54,467 nucleotides of DNA from Pseudomonadota bacterium (GCA_023412805.1 JAEZRM010000078.1:1-54467), one strand, 5' to 3'. Counted from the stretch's first letter, positions 1-8,999 are shown. Translations and numbers: made by a program. Notes: a model not told the origin generated them from the letters alone.

Positions 1-62
1 GGCGCCCGCCCGGCCCCCCCACCGCCTGCCTCCCGACACACAACAACATCCAGCGAGACGAC

Positions 63-578
63 ATGAGCGACGTGCCTGTCCGCGGAGGGCTGAGCCTCTG
101 GCGCCGCCTGACCGAGCTTTATGCGCGGATACTTTCAGTGCTGGTCGTGACGACGCTGGCGATCCTGCTCGTCCCCGTGGCGATGCAGATCTTTTCGCGT
201 TTCACCCACATCATTCCGCATTACATCTGGACCGAGGAGTTGGCCCGCTTCCTGTTCATCTGGTCGATCATGCTCGGCGCGACGCTGGCGGTTCGGGAGG
301 GATCGCATCTCGTCGTCGACATCTGGCCAAAGCTCTCGGCGCGCACGGATGCGGCGCTGCGGATCATCACCAGCCTCGCCATTCTCATCGTGGCATTCGT
401 GTTCGTTTGGGCCGGGTACGAGTTCACGGCGTTCGCCTGGTATCGCATATCCGAGCTCGCCGAGATGCCGCTTTGGATCATCCACATCGCGTGGCCGGTG
501 GCCGGTGTCTCCTGGATCATATTCCTCGGCGAACAGTTCTATGACGACCTGCGCATTCTCGCGGGGCGCACGCCATGA
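63..578 (+). CDS. TRAP transporter small permease subunit (DctQ-like)
   Basis: 171-residue membrane protein of the DctQ family, the small integral-membrane subunit of a tripartite ATP-independent periplasmic (TRAP) transporter for organic acids. Four hydrophobic segments are visible at about residues 28-48, 62-80, 98-118 and 138-158, and the WTEELARFLFIW stretch around residue 60 is typical of the family. The stop codon overlaps the start of the next gene in an ATGA arrangement, so the two membrane subunits are probably translationally coupled. The periplasmic binding protein (DctP) that would define the substrate is not in the window and may lie upstream of base 1. Substrate unknown. Confidence 0.93.
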   Translation: MSDVPVRGGLSLWRRLTELYARILSVLVVTTLAILLVPVAMQIFSRFTHIIPHYIWTEELARFLFIWSIMLGATLAVREGSHLVVDIWPKLSARTDAALRIITSLAILIVAFVFVWAGYEFTAFAWYRISELAEMPLWIIHIAWPVAGVSWIIFLGEQFYDDLRILAGRTP

Positions 579-1894
579 TGGGATCCGTACTCACGCAGGG
601 CCAGGGCGCCCTGATCCTCTTCGGCGTCTTTTTCCTGCTCATGTTCCTGCGCGTGCCGATCGCCTTCGCACTCGGCCTCGCATGCCTGCCGATCTTCATG
701 ATCGAGCCGCGGCTCGGCACCATGGGCCTCGTGCAGGAAACGTTCAACGCCTACAATTCCTTCATCCTGCTGGCCGTGCCCTTCTTCCTGCTCACGGCCA
801 ACCTCATGAACGCTGGCGGCATCACCGACAGGCTCATGCGCCTGTCGCGCGCCTTGGTCGGGCATCTGCCGGGTAGCCTCGCGCAGGTGAATGTGGTGCT
901 TTCGGTGCTGTTCGCGGGCATCTCCGGTTCATCGACGGCGGACGCGGCGAGCCAGTCGAAGATCTTCATTCCGGCGCAGACGCGAGAGGGCTACGACGTC
1001 AGTTTCTCGGTCGCGATCACAGCCGTCTCGTCGGTGCTGGCCGTCATCATGCCGCCGTCCATCCTGATGATCGTCTGGGGCGGCATTCTCACGGTTTCGA
1101 TCGGTGCGCTGTTTCTCGCCGGCATCATACCGGGCCTGCTGATCGCGCTCGTGCAGATGATCACCGTGCACGCCTATGCGAAAGCGCGCGGCTACCCGAC
1201 GTACACGCGCTCGACCATGTGCGAGGTTGCAGCCGCATTCTTCTTCGCAATACCGGCCTTGCTGACGCCCGGCATCATCATCGGCGGCAAGATTCTCGGC
1301 TGGTTCACGCCGACGGAGTCGGCGTGCATTGCCGTTCTCTACGCCGGCTTCCTTTCGGCAATCGTCTATCGCGAAATGTCGGGCCGCGCGCTCTACGAGG
1401 CCTTTCTCGATACGGCTCGGCTTTCCTCGGTCGTCTTGTTCTGCGTCGGCACGGCGTCGACCTTCGGCTGGCTGCTCGCCTACTACAAAATTCCCGAGGC
1501 TATCCTCGCGGGCGTCGATGGGTGGGGCATGGGGCCAACGGCTGCCGGCTTCTTCATTGCCGGTGCCTTCCTCATCGTCGGCTGTTTTCTCGATGCCATC
1601 CCCTCGATCATCATCGTCGGAACGATCCTGCAGCCCCTCGCTGCATCCTCAGGCCTCGATCCAGTCCACTTCGCCATGATCGGCATCGTGGCCCTCGCCT
1701 TCGGACTGGTGACGCCACCCTACGGTCTTTGCCTTATGATCTGTTGCGCGATTGCCGAGATTCGAATCGCGGATGCGCTCAGGGACGTCTGCATCATGCT
1801 CATCCCGATGTTGCTGGTTCTCGTGATGGTGATCGTGTGGCCGCAGGTCGCGCTCTTTCTGCCGAGCCTCATATCGCCGGAATTCCTGAGGTAG
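575..1894 (+). CDS. TRAP transporter large permease subunit (DctM-like)
   Basis: 439-residue polytopic membrane protein of the DctM family, the transport channel of a TRAP system. The length and about twelve hydrophobic segments match the family. Conserved stretches include ISGSSTADAAS near residue 115, PPSILMIVWGG near residue 160, FTPTESACIAVLYAG near residue 245 and TPPYGLCLMICC near residue 380. It starts inside the stop codon of the small-subunit gene (ATGA overlap). Its stop is only 9 bases from the stop of the convergent MFS gene. It would import a carboxylate-type solute with a sodium gradient, by family knowledge. The exact substrate cannot be read from the sequence. Confidence 0.95.
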   Translation: MMGSVLTQGQGALILFGVFFLLMFLRVPIAFALGLACLPIFMIEPRLGTMGLVQETFNAYNSFILLAVPFFLLTANLMNAGGITDRLMRLSRALVGHLPGSLAQVNVVLSVLFAGISGSSTADAASQSKIFIPAQTREGYDVSFSVAITAVSSVLAVIMPPSILMIVWGGILTVSIGALFLAGIIPGLLIALVQMITVHAYAKARGYPTYTRSTMCEVAAAFFFAIPALLTPGIIIGGKILGWFTPTESACIAVLYAGFLSAIVYREMSGRALYEAFLDTARLSSVVLFCVGTASTFGWLLAYYKIPEAILAGVDGWGMGPTAAGFFIAGAFLIVGCFLDAIPSIIIVGTILQPLAASSGLDPVHFAMIGIVALAFGLVTPPYGLCLMICCAIAEIRIADALRDVCIMLIPMLLVLVMVIVWPQVALFLPSLISPEFLR

Positions 1895-1903
1895 GACGCG
1901 GCC

Positions 1904-3190
1904 TCAGGCGCTCTGCTTCGCGCTTTCGCGCATCTGGTCGCTCGGCTTCACATCCTTCGATCGGCTGTAGATGGAGAGAGCAACGATCAGGATCACCGCA
2001 AGTACGCCGAAGAGAGCGCGATAGGCCACCTCGGAGCGCGCGCCGTTGGCGAGCGGCTCGAAGGCACCGACGACGATGCCGGAGAGGCTCTGCATCACCG
2101 CAACGCCGAACATCACGGACGTATTGATCGTCGCCATGCCGCGACCGATCAGACGGTCCGGAATGGTGCCGCGGCCGTGCGTCATGACCATGGTGCTGCA
2201 GGCACTGAAAAAGCCGACGGCCACGATTGCGGCGATGGCGACCCAGACGGGCGGCTGCACGGCGAGCGCCAGGAGTGCGAGGATCGCGATCATCACAAGC
2301 GTGCCGGCTACGGCAATCCACTTGCGTGTATCGAGCAGGCGATCCATTGGACCGAAAGTCAGCATGCCCACCTGATAGGCGATCACGGCCGCGAACAGGA
2401 CATTGCCCGCCTCGATGGGCGTGAGGCCGTAAACCTCGCGCAGGTACGGGCCACCCCATAAGCCTTGGACGGTGAAGGTGCAGGCATAGTGGCAGAAATT
2501 GAGCGCAAGAATGGGCCAGAGGCGGCGATTAGCCAGAACCTCCATGAGGCCCAGCATCATCTGGCGCGACGTCTCGGGTTTGCGGTCGAGGAAGGGGTGC
2601 CCCGGCGGCGCATCGCGCACGATGAGCCAAACGGCAATGGTCGCGAGTGCGGTGAAGGCGACGGCCATGGCGAACACGGTGCGCCAGCCCACTGCCAACG
2701 TCGCCCAGGCGAGCGGTGTCGTTGCGATGAGGTTGCCGACGAGGCCGATCGACAGAACGAGCGCTGTCAGCGTCGAGAAGCGATCCGGCGGAAACCAGCG
2801 CGAGATCACCACCATGCTGCCGATGAGCATGACGCCGAAACCAGCTCCCATGAGCACGCGACCGGTGAGCAGGATCGGCCATGTCGGCGCGAACGTGAAG
2901 ACGATACCGCCGATGGTCGCGAGCACGAGCATACCCGTGACCGTGCGGCGCGGGCCGAAGCGATCGAACAGGAAGCCGCAGGGGATCTGCATGGCCGCGA
3001 AGCCGAAGAAGAAAGCGCCCGTCAGGCCGCCGAGCGCCTCCGGCCCGATCTCGAGATCGCGCATGAGGTCGAGGCCGATGGTGACGTTCGACGCGCGAAA
3101 GAAATGACTGGCGACATAGGCGGTCGCCAGCGTCATGATGATGATCAGGCCCCGGCGGTGGGGAAAGAGGCGCCGCTCGTCAGAGGGCAT
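1904..3190 (-). CDS. MFS transporter, 12-TM
   Basis: 428-residue major facilitator superfamily permease with about twelve membrane segments. The N-terminal half carries a family-like stretch (GGLTGAFFFGFAAMQIPCG, then DRFGPRR), the MFS loop 2-3 motif A, at about residues 53-80. A second motif-A-like loop (GPMDRLLDTRK) lies near residue 280. The family resembles anion:cation symporter-type MFS proteins for organic acids, but this is a fold-level guess and the substrate is unknown. It is convergent with the TRAP genes, 9 bases away, so the two units are probably regulated separately despite possibly related substrates. The start is ATG. Confidence 0.9.
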   Translation of the reverse strand: MPSDERRLFPHRRGLIIIMTLATAYVASHFFRASNVTIGLDLMRDLEIGPEALGGLTGAFFFGFAAMQIPCGFLFDRFGPRRTVTGMLVLATIGGIVFTFAPTWPILLTGRVLMGAGFGVMLIGSMVVISRWFPPDRFSTLTALVLSIGLVGNLIATTPLAWATLAVGWRTVFAMAVAFTALATIAVWLIVRDAPPGHPFLDRKPETSRQMMLGLMEVLANRRLWPILALNFCHYACTFTVQGLWGGPYLREVYGLTPIEAGNVLFAAVIAYQVGMLTFGPMDRLLDTRKWIAVAGTLVMIAILALLALAVQPPVWVAIAAIVAVGFFSACSTMVMTHGRGTIPDRLIGRGMATINTSVMFGVAVMQSLSGIVVGAFEPLANGARSEVAYRALFGVLAVILIVALSIYSRSKDVKPSDQMRESAKQSA

Positions 3191-3400
3191 TGGCGGGAGT
3201 TGACCGCTTATTGTTGAATGCTGAAGGCGTTTCCGGGCACGACCCTATGCGGCCTTGATGGGCAGTTCAAGGATGGAACTGGGGGGCTGAGTTGCAGGAA
3301 AGTATTGCGGCGCTGCGTGCGGCCAGACGCGCCCTACGTTCTGCAGTGAGGATGCATCGAGCCCCGTTTTGCCACCCGCCGACAGCGAGAGGAAGACCTC

Positions 3401-3796
3401 ATGGCTGAATCTATCACGACATTCCTGATGTTCGAGGGGCAGGCGCACGAGGCCATGCGCTTCTACACGTCGCTCTTTCCCAAATCCGAAATCGTGCAGA
3501 TGAGCACGTACGGCCCAGAGGGCCCGGGTCCCGAAGGCAGCGTCATGCACGCCATCTTCACGCTCAATGGCCAGCAGGTCATGGCATTCGACAGCTACAT
3601 CCACCACCCTTTCACGTTCACGCCGTCGATGTCGCTCTTCGTGCAGTGTGAGGACGCGGCGGAGTTCGAGCGGCTGTATCCCGCGCTAGCCGAGGGGGGC
3701 GTCGAGATGATGCCACCGGGCAGCTACGGTTTCTCGCAGCGTTTCGGCTGGTGCAGCGACCGCTTCGGCGTGTCCTGGCAGATCAACTTGCCCTAA
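3401..3796 (+). CDS. VOC superfamily protein, PhnB/3-demethylubiquinone methyltransferase-like fold
   Basis: 131-residue protein of the PhnB-type glyoxalase/VOC fold. The pattern FLMFEGQAHEAMRFYTSLFP at the N-terminus and a C-terminal SDRFGVSWQINLP are diagnostic of this small family. The ORF start has a good ribosome binding site (GAGAGGAAG about 7 bases upstream of ATG). Some relatives are annotated as 3-demethylubiquinone-9 3-methyltransferases, but that annotation is inherited from the fold and there is no SAM-binding motif here. It is monocistronic: the upstream MFS gene is divergent and the next gene begins about 200 bases downstream. Confidence 0.88.
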   Translation: MAESITTFLMFEGQAHEAMRFYTSLFPKSEIVQMSTYGPEGPGPEGSVMHAIFTLNGQQVMAFDSYIHHPFTFTPSMSLFVQCEDAAEFERLYPALAEGGVEMMPPGSYGFSQRFGWCSDRFGVSWQINLP

Positions 3797-3994
3797 GCGC
3801 GCGACTTCATTCCAGCAGGGGCTCCGCCAAAAACACCCCTGCTCATGCAGGTACCGAGGGCTTGTACCATATGGGCTTGCGGGTTTGTCCCGATTGTCCG
3901 GCCGCTCGCCTGTGGGCGAATAGCGGTGACGGCTTCTTCGCATTGCCGCCAGTCGTCCACACCGCGCCCCAAGGGCGCCAATTCGAGGTGCGGA

Positions 3995-5556
3995 ATGCGC
4001 TCGAAACTTGAACTGCGGAGCTTGATCCTGCTTCTGGTTCTCCTGCCATTCAGTGCGGCAGCGCAGAGCCAACCAGCCACCTCTCCGCCAGCCGCGCCGT
4101 CGGCCGAGCAGACCCTCAAACCGGAGCAGCTCGATGCGATCGTCGCGCCGATCGCGCTCTATCCCGACAATCTGCTCGCGCAAGTCATGATGGCTGCAAC
4201 CTATCCCTTGGAGGTCGTGCAAGCTGCACGCTGGGCCGAGGCAAACAAGGAACTCAAGGGTGACGCGCTCAAGCAGGCCATCGAGAAGCTGACTTGGGAC
4301 GACAGCGTGAAGTCGCTGATCGCAACGCCCTCGGTGCTCGCGATGATGAGCACGAAACTCGACTGGACGCAGAAGCTGGGCGATGCCGTTCTTGCGCAGG
4401 AGACGGACGTCATGGATGCTGTCCAGCGACTCCGAGTCCGGGCGCAGGGAACGGACAAGCTGAAATCGTCCAAGGAGCAGAACGTCACGGTCAGGCAGGA
4501 GGGCGGCAAGCAGGTCGTCGCCATTCAGTCCACGAACCCCGAGACGGTGTATGTGCCCTACTACGATCCAGCGGTCGTCTATGGGACGTGGCCTTACCCC
4601 GAGTATCCGCCCGACTACTGGTACCCCGACGACTACTGGTTTCCCGGCGGCGTGATCGCGACGGGGATCGCGTTCGGTACGGGCTACGCGCTCTGGCGCT
4701 GGTGGGACAACAACCATTGGCGCGGACACATCGACTGGAACAAGCGCGATATCGATGTCCGGCGCAACAACGTCGTCCAGAACTGGCAGCACAATCCGCA
4801 GCACCGACGCGGCGTCGCGTACAATAATCCGAAGGTTCGCCAGCAATTCGCCGGCGCAACCGGACGCCCCGGCGACCGCGCGAAGGCAGGCGATCGCACC
4901 AAGCAGGTCAGCCAGGTCAAGAGGCCCGCGCAGGGCAACAAGCAGGCAAAGGCAAGGGAACCGCCCGGGGCAAGAGGACTGCTCAAGGAAAGGCACAAGG
5001 CAAGAAGTCGGCGCAGAACAGGGGAGGGCAGGCCAGGAAGTCTGCGCAGGCAAAGCGATCCAACCAGGCGAACCGCTCAAGTCAGGCGCGACGCTCCGGT
5101 CAGCAACGCGCGCGCGGTGCGCAGCAGCGCACGCGGAACGTTGCACGCGTGCAGCGTCAGAGCTATTCGGCGCCGCGGCGCAATGTGCAGAGAAGCTACG
5201 GCCGCAGCTTCGGCGGTGGTGGGCGCAGCTTTGGTGGTGGTAGCTTTCGTGGTGGCGGGCGTGGCGGTGGACGCCGGTCTGACATTCGGGTCAAACATGA
5301 CATCGCACTGCTGGGCCGGCTCGAGAATGGCCTTGGATGGTATCGCTTCGCCTATCGCGGCGGCACGCGTCAGTACGTCGGTGTGATGGCGCAGGAGGTG
5401 AGGCATATCGCACCCGGCGCCGTCCTGCGCGAGAGCAACGGCACAATGCGCGTCGACTACGAGAGGTTGGGGCTGAAGTTTCAGACCTATGACCAGTGGC
5501 GCGCGGGAGGTGGGCGCATACCGGCGCCGGCTCGCGCGATCGGCGCTGCTCGGTAG
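3995..5556 (+). pseudogene. DUF3300 exported protein, interrupted by a one-base frameshift
   Basis: The N-terminal part starts at ATG 3995 (GAGGTG upstream) with a signal peptide (about residues 1-25, cut after AAAQS). It continues as a DUF3300 domain: EQLDAIVAPIALYPDNLLAQ, then ETVYVPYYDPAVVYGTW and the aromatic-rich PEYPPDYWYPDDYW. That frame stays open to 5386, but from about 4960 its residues look out of frame. The neighbouring frame from about 4940 gives a smooth K/G/Q/R-rich linker, an SFGGGGRSFGGG glycine-rich stretch and a conserved tail (SDIRVKHD...YVGVMAQEV...LKFQTYDQW) ending at 5556. One lost base (or two gained) between about 4940 and 4985 would explain this. A sequencing error is possible, in which case the product is a single protein of about 520 residues. 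Function unknown; probably envelope-associated. Confidence 0.8.
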
Positions 5557-5563
5557 ATTGATG

Positions 5564-5595
5564 GCGGCGCCGAGATGGATGCATTCCGGCGCCGC
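5564..5595. terminator. GC-rich hairpin between convergent genes
   Basis: An 8-base perfect inverted repeat (GCGGCGCC at 5564-5571 and GGCGCCGC at 5588-5595) with a 16-base loop lies between the convergent ends of the DUF3300 gene and the small exported-protein gene. On the plus strand it is followed by ATTACTATTT. It could terminate either gene, but a clean T-run is lacking. Confidence 0.4.
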
Positions 5596-5599
5596 ATTA

Positions 5600-5881
5600 C
5601 TATTTCCGAACCTCGATGCGCGCCGCCATATCCGGGACGAGCGTCACGAGATAGGTGGCGTTTCCGCAGGTCAGGATCCAGACCGCCTGATTGGGCCTCG
5701 ATGCCTGCACATCCCTCTCGGCGCGGTGAGGATCATCACACGTATGGCCCTGCGTGCGTACCTGGGCCGCGATGATGCCGACAGGGGTCTCCTGGGCCAA
5801 GGCAGCGCTTGCCGCTCCGGACCACACGGCAGCCGAGAGAATTCCGACGAATACTCCAGTCGAACGATCCCTGCGCGTCAT
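5600..5881 (-). CDS. Small exported protein of unknown function
   Basis: 93-residue protein with a signal peptide (basic MTRRDR, hydrophobic core, likely cleavage after SAALAQ near residue 30). The mature part of about 60 residues holds two cysteines (CDD and ILTCG). Its ending NATYLVTLVPDMAARIEVRK resembles small exported alphaproteobacterial proteins. The two cysteines could form a periplasmic disulfide. No enzymatic motif is visible. It is convergent with the DUF3300 gene and divergent from the DoxX-like gene. Function unknown. Confidence 0.65.
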   Translation of the reverse strand: MTRRDRSTGVFVGILSAAVWSGAASAALAQETPVGIIAAQVRTQGHTCDDPHRAERDVQASRPNQAVWILTCGNATYLVTLVPDMAARIEVRK

Positions 5882-6123
5882 GGCAAGCCCCTGCTCTGGC
5901 TCGATGCTTCAAGTCGGCTCGACGATCGGTCGCTCCGTTTGTCGAGTAAATCGGGGAAAGCCGCGAGTATGGCGGGGGCGGACCATGAAGACCGGCGCTG
6001 CGTGGCAACGCGGCAGCGTCAACCGCGACGCGTGCGACAACGCGGATCATTGCGCGCGCAGGGGCTTCTCTGGCTTGTAAGCGCGCCCGTGCACCACCAA
6101 TGTCGTTGATGGGGGAAAATCAC

Positions 6124-6528
6124 ATGGCCAGGTTCATAGGCATTACGTTGCCGCGCTTGCTGCTGGGGGCAGTTTTTCTTTTGAGCGCCGTCGATGGCTT
6201 CTATTTCCTCGCGACGGGGCAGAACTTCATTCATCCGCCGAAGACGCCTGAGGCCGTGCAGTTCGAGGCGGGCCTGATCGCGAGCGGCTTTCTGTGGCCG
6301 CTGCTGAAGGCGGTTAATCTCGTCGGCGGCGTGAGCCTGCTCGCGAACCGAGCGCCGGCGTTTGGGCTTGCCCTGCTGCTGCCGATCATCACAGTGATCA
6401 TCGGCTTCCACATTTTTCTCAACCCGCAAGGCCTGCCGGTCGCGGCGATCCTCGCCGTGTGCAGCCTGCTGCTGATCCGGGCGTACTGGCCGCAGTATCA
6501 GGGATTGCTCGAGGGAGAGCGGGTTTAG
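6124..6528 (+). CDS. DoxX-like small membrane protein
   Basis: 134-residue integral membrane protein with four hydrophobic segments (about residues 5-25, 52-72, 78-96 and 102-120), like the DoxX/DoxD family. The ATG at 6124 is chosen over the upstream ATG at 6100 because a GGGGGA ribosome binding site precedes it at the right spacing and residue 1 then abuts the first membrane helix. DoxX relatives are linked to redox processes in some bacteria, but the role here is unknown. Its TAG stop overlaps the TAA stop of the convergent histidine kinase by a few bases. Confidence 0.8.
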   Translation: MARFIGITLPRLLLGAVFLLSAVDGFYFLATGQNFIHPPKTPEAVQFEAGLIASGFLWPLLKAVNLVGGVSLLANRAPAFGLALLLPIITVIIGFHIFLNPQGLPVAAILAVCSLLLIRAYWPQYQGLLEGERV

Positions 6529-7589
6529 CCGATGGTCGTCGCGATGACCTGCGGCGGAGCTGTCAGCTCGTAGAGCAGACTCCGATCGTCGAAGTCCATC
6601 CGGGCTTGGCCGTTGAACGATGTCGCGACAAAGCGCATCAGAACTTTTGTGCCGAAGCCTTCGCGCGTGGGTTTGGCGGCTTGAGGAATACCGATCTCGC
6701 GCCACGCGAAGCTGAACACCGCAGGATCCCAGCTCACGTCCACCGTCCCCGTGGTCGTAGAAAGCGCGCCGTACTTGATGGAATTCGTGATGAGCTCGTT
6801 CAGCGCCAGGGAAAGCGCCAGCGCCAAACGCGAGTTCAGTCGTACATCCGGCCCTGACACCTGAATGCGCGCGCGCAGGTGCGGATGCGCGTCGAAGCCC
6901 TGCTCGATCAGCTCACGAATACCTGCCTCGACGGCGCCGTCCGCAATCAGAAACGACTGGTTCCTGCTGAGTGAGGCCAGGCGTTGCGCGATGCTCGTGC
7001 GTGCCTCCTCCAGTTGCTGCGCGTGCCGCAACGACATGGAGGCAACCGCCGAGACCATGGTCAGCAGATTGCGCATGCGATGTCCGAGCTCGGCATTCAC
7101 GACCGCGAGCTGCTCCTGCGCCAGCACCGTCTCGGTCGTCTCCATGACGGTGTCCATCATGCCGCCGACTTCGCCGCTCTCCCGGCGAATGGGGCTGTAG
7201 CAGAAGGTGAAGTACGCCTGCTCCGGATAGCCGTGGCGGTCGATCGTCAAGGGGAAGTTCTGAATGTACGTCGCCTCGCCCGAAAAGGCCTTGTCGACCA
7301 TGGGCTTCAGCTCGGGCCAAACCTCGGCCCAGACATCGTTGAACGGGCGTCCGATGGCCGAAGGCTTCTCGCCGAGAATGGGCTTGAAGGCGTCGTTGTG
7401 GAAGGTAATCAGCTCGGGGCCCCAGACGATCGCCTTGGGGAAATGGGAGGAGAGCATCATGCCGAGCGCAGTGCGGAGCGAGTGTGGCCATTCGCTCATG
7501 GGGCCGAGGGGCGAGTTTGCCCAGTCGAATACCGCAATCGTAGCCGCCGACCGGCCGCCGCCGGACAGAAATGCAGGCAGATTGTCCAA
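6525..7589 (-). CDS. PAS-domain HWE-family sensor histidine kinase
   Basis: Single-polypeptide kinase with an N-terminal PAS sensor (about residues 15-140, with VWGPELITFHNDAFKPILG) and a C-terminal kinase core. The H-box ELGHRMRNLLTMV (His at about residue 170 from this start), the N-box ALNELITNSIKYG and the WRE motif place it in the HWE family. It has no membrane segment, so it is cytoplasmic. The frame is open to a GTG at 7637, but a GGAGG lies 5 bases upstream of the TTG at 7589 and nothing similar precedes the GTG, so TTG is preferred. HWE kinases often act in stress or light signalling. No partner response regulator is adjacent. Confidence 0.85.
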   Translation of the reverse strand: MDNLPAFLSGGGRSAATIAVFDWANSPLGPMSEWPHSLRTALGMMLSSHFPKAIVWGPELITFHNDAFKPILGEKPSAIGRPFNDVWAEVWPELKPMVDKAFSGEATYIQNFPLTIDRHGYPEQAYFTFCYSPIRRESGEVGGMMDTVMETTETVLAQEQLAVVNAELGHRMRNLLTMVSAVASMSLRHAQQLEEARTSIAQRLASLSRNQSFLIADGAVEAGIRELIEQGFDAHPHLRARIQVSGPDVRLNSRLALALSLALNELITNSIKYGALSTTTGTVDVSWDPAVFSFAWREIGIPQAAKPTREGFGTKVLMRFVATSFNGQARMDFDDRSLLYELTAPPQVIATTIG

Positions 7590-7976
7590 TGAAGCCTCCG
7601 CGACGACGTCAACGGGACGTCGAACCCAAGCGATCACTGGCCGACCGGTTTGATCTCTCCACTGAGGCTCATAGAGCCTTGTATATAAACCGGCAATATC
7701 AAATGTTGCGCTGAGGTGCGGCGGAGTGGCGGGCGGGGTGTGCGGCAGCAGCGTCGCTTTGCTTTTGCCCCTTTGCTCGCACTTCCTGATGAGCGCGGAT
7801 GTGGAGCGGACCTTGCTGTACTCCCTTTGCCCCTTCGCCTCTTCATCTATAAAAGACGGGGGTCCGGGGGTGTCCCCCGGTCGGGGTTGCAGGGGCTAGC
7901 CCCTGCTCGCGCCGCGAGGCGCGACACAGACACGCCACACGCCCCCCGCTGAATGATCCTCGAACCGGCGCAATTC
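7590..7976. other. Intergenic region with a palindromic repeat
   Basis: Divergent gap between the histidine kinase and the following exported-protein gene. The part from 7849 to 7924 is a copy of a dispersed palindromic repeat described separately. The remainder (7640-7845) is GC-rich with no convincing coding sequence. Promoters for both flanking genes should lie here, but no strong consensus pair was recognised. Confidence 0.6.
7849..7924 (+). repeat. Dispersed three-hairpin palindromic repeat, copy 1
   Basis: About 76 bases with three consecutive palindromes: CCGGGGG-TGT-CCCCCGG (7864-7880), GCAGGGGC-TA-GCCCCTGC (7889-7906) and TCGCGCC-GCGA-GGCGCGA (7907-7924), preceded by TATAAAAG. The same order of modules recurs at 12821-12900 (reverse), 13089-13165 and 17902-17978, with changes in both arms of a stem. 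Confidence 0.8.
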
Positions 7977-8951
7977 ATGACTGCACTGCCTCTTCGCGCC
8001 GATCGCCTGTTCCTCCTGCTCACGGTGACCTTGATGACCGCCACACTTGCCCGCGCTGGCAGCCACGACGATCTCGCCGTGACCGTGACGAACGGCTCGG
8101 AGCCGGTGCTGTGCGCGGAGAAGGACAACATCTCGATCGACTTCACGTCGGACACGGTGCGGAGCTTCCGCATCGAGGCTGCGCATCCGGCGTACATCAC
8201 GTCCATCCAGCGCGACAGCTTCGAGGCGGACTGGACGGATTGCGACATGAGCGGTGATCCGGTGCACCACAGCGACGTGAAGGTGCCGACGCGCAAGACG
8301 ATCTACGAGGAGCCGGACATCTGGCTGGTCGGCTGGACGATGCCGACGTTCTGGCGGCCGTCGACGGCGACGGTGCGGATCGGCGATCGCGTGGAGAAGG
8401 GCCTGCATCTGGTGCAGGTGTGGATGATCCGGCCCATGGGCGGCGAGGAGGTGCTCGTCTTCTATCCGCAGGACGGGTACTGGCGGATACGGCCGAAGGC
8501 GCCGGCCGGGCTGGCGCCGACGGCATTCGGGTCGTCGATGCTGATCGGGCCGATCGAGATGGACGGACGGCCGATTGTCAGGATCAAGGAGATCGCCTTC
8601 GATCCCAAGGGGCGGACGTTCACGATGCAATTCGAGGTTGGCGGGTCGGCGACGATCAAGCTCGCGCATATCGACGAGCATCGCCAGACGCTTGAAGTCT
8701 CCATGGATAAACCCATATCGGGTAAGCCCTTCGCCGGGCTGCGCTCCATGTACGTAACGGAGTTCAACAATGACGTGGCGCGGATCGCGGTGCGGGAGCC
8801 GGGTGCCAAAGGCTGGCGCGAGAGCCCGATCCTGGACTTCCAAACATCTACCGCCAGTGCAGTGTGGATGGGGCGCACCACCATCTCGCGACATAATACG
8901 TCATCGCCGGATATCGTCCTGAACGGGTTCTCGGCGGCGCCCCGTCCGTAG
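7977..8951 (+). CDS. Exported protein of unknown function
   Basis: 324-residue protein from the ATG at 7977, which places a classical signal peptide at the N-terminus (RADRLFLLLTVTLMTATLARA). An upstream in-frame ATG at 7953 would add eight residues. The mature part is acidic and beta-rich in appearance, with aromatic clusters (DIWLVGWTMPTFWRP and VLVFYPQDGYWRI) and two cysteines (VLCAEKD and TDCDMSG). No catalytic motif or named domain is recognised. Its stop lies about 50 bases before uvrA, on the same strand, so cotranscription with uvrA is possible. Likely periplasmic or envelope protein. Confidence 0.75.
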   Translation: MTALPLRADRLFLLLTVTLMTATLARAGSHDDLAVTVTNGSEPVLCAEKDNISIDFTSDTVRSFRIEAAHPAYITSIQRDSFEADWTDCDMSGDPVHHSDVKVPTRKTIYEEPDIWLVGWTMPTFWRPSTATVRIGDRVEKGLHLVQVWMIRPMGGEEVLVFYPQDGYWRIRPKAPAGLAPTAFGSSMLIGPIEMDGRPIVRIKEIAFDPKGRTFTMQFEVGGSATIKLAHIDEHRQTLEVSMDKPISGKPFAGLRSMYVTEFNNDVARIAVREPGAKGWRESPILDFQTSTASAVWMGRTTISRHNTSSPDIVLNGFSAAPRP

Positions 8952-8999
8952 TAAGGTCGGGGCGGAAAGTGGCGCCCCTAACCGCCCGGCCGAGCCATC

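Noticed and set aside
3686..5146. Long minus-strand open frame (486 codons)
   Set aside because: It is antisense to the DUF3300 gene. Its composition is that of a GC-rich shadow frame, and it has no ribosome binding site or recognisable domain.
8920..8999. LexA box before uvrA
   Set aside because: Only a GAACGGGTTC stretch is seen inside the upstream gene. The alphaproteobacterial SOS pattern GTTC-N7-GTTC is not present.
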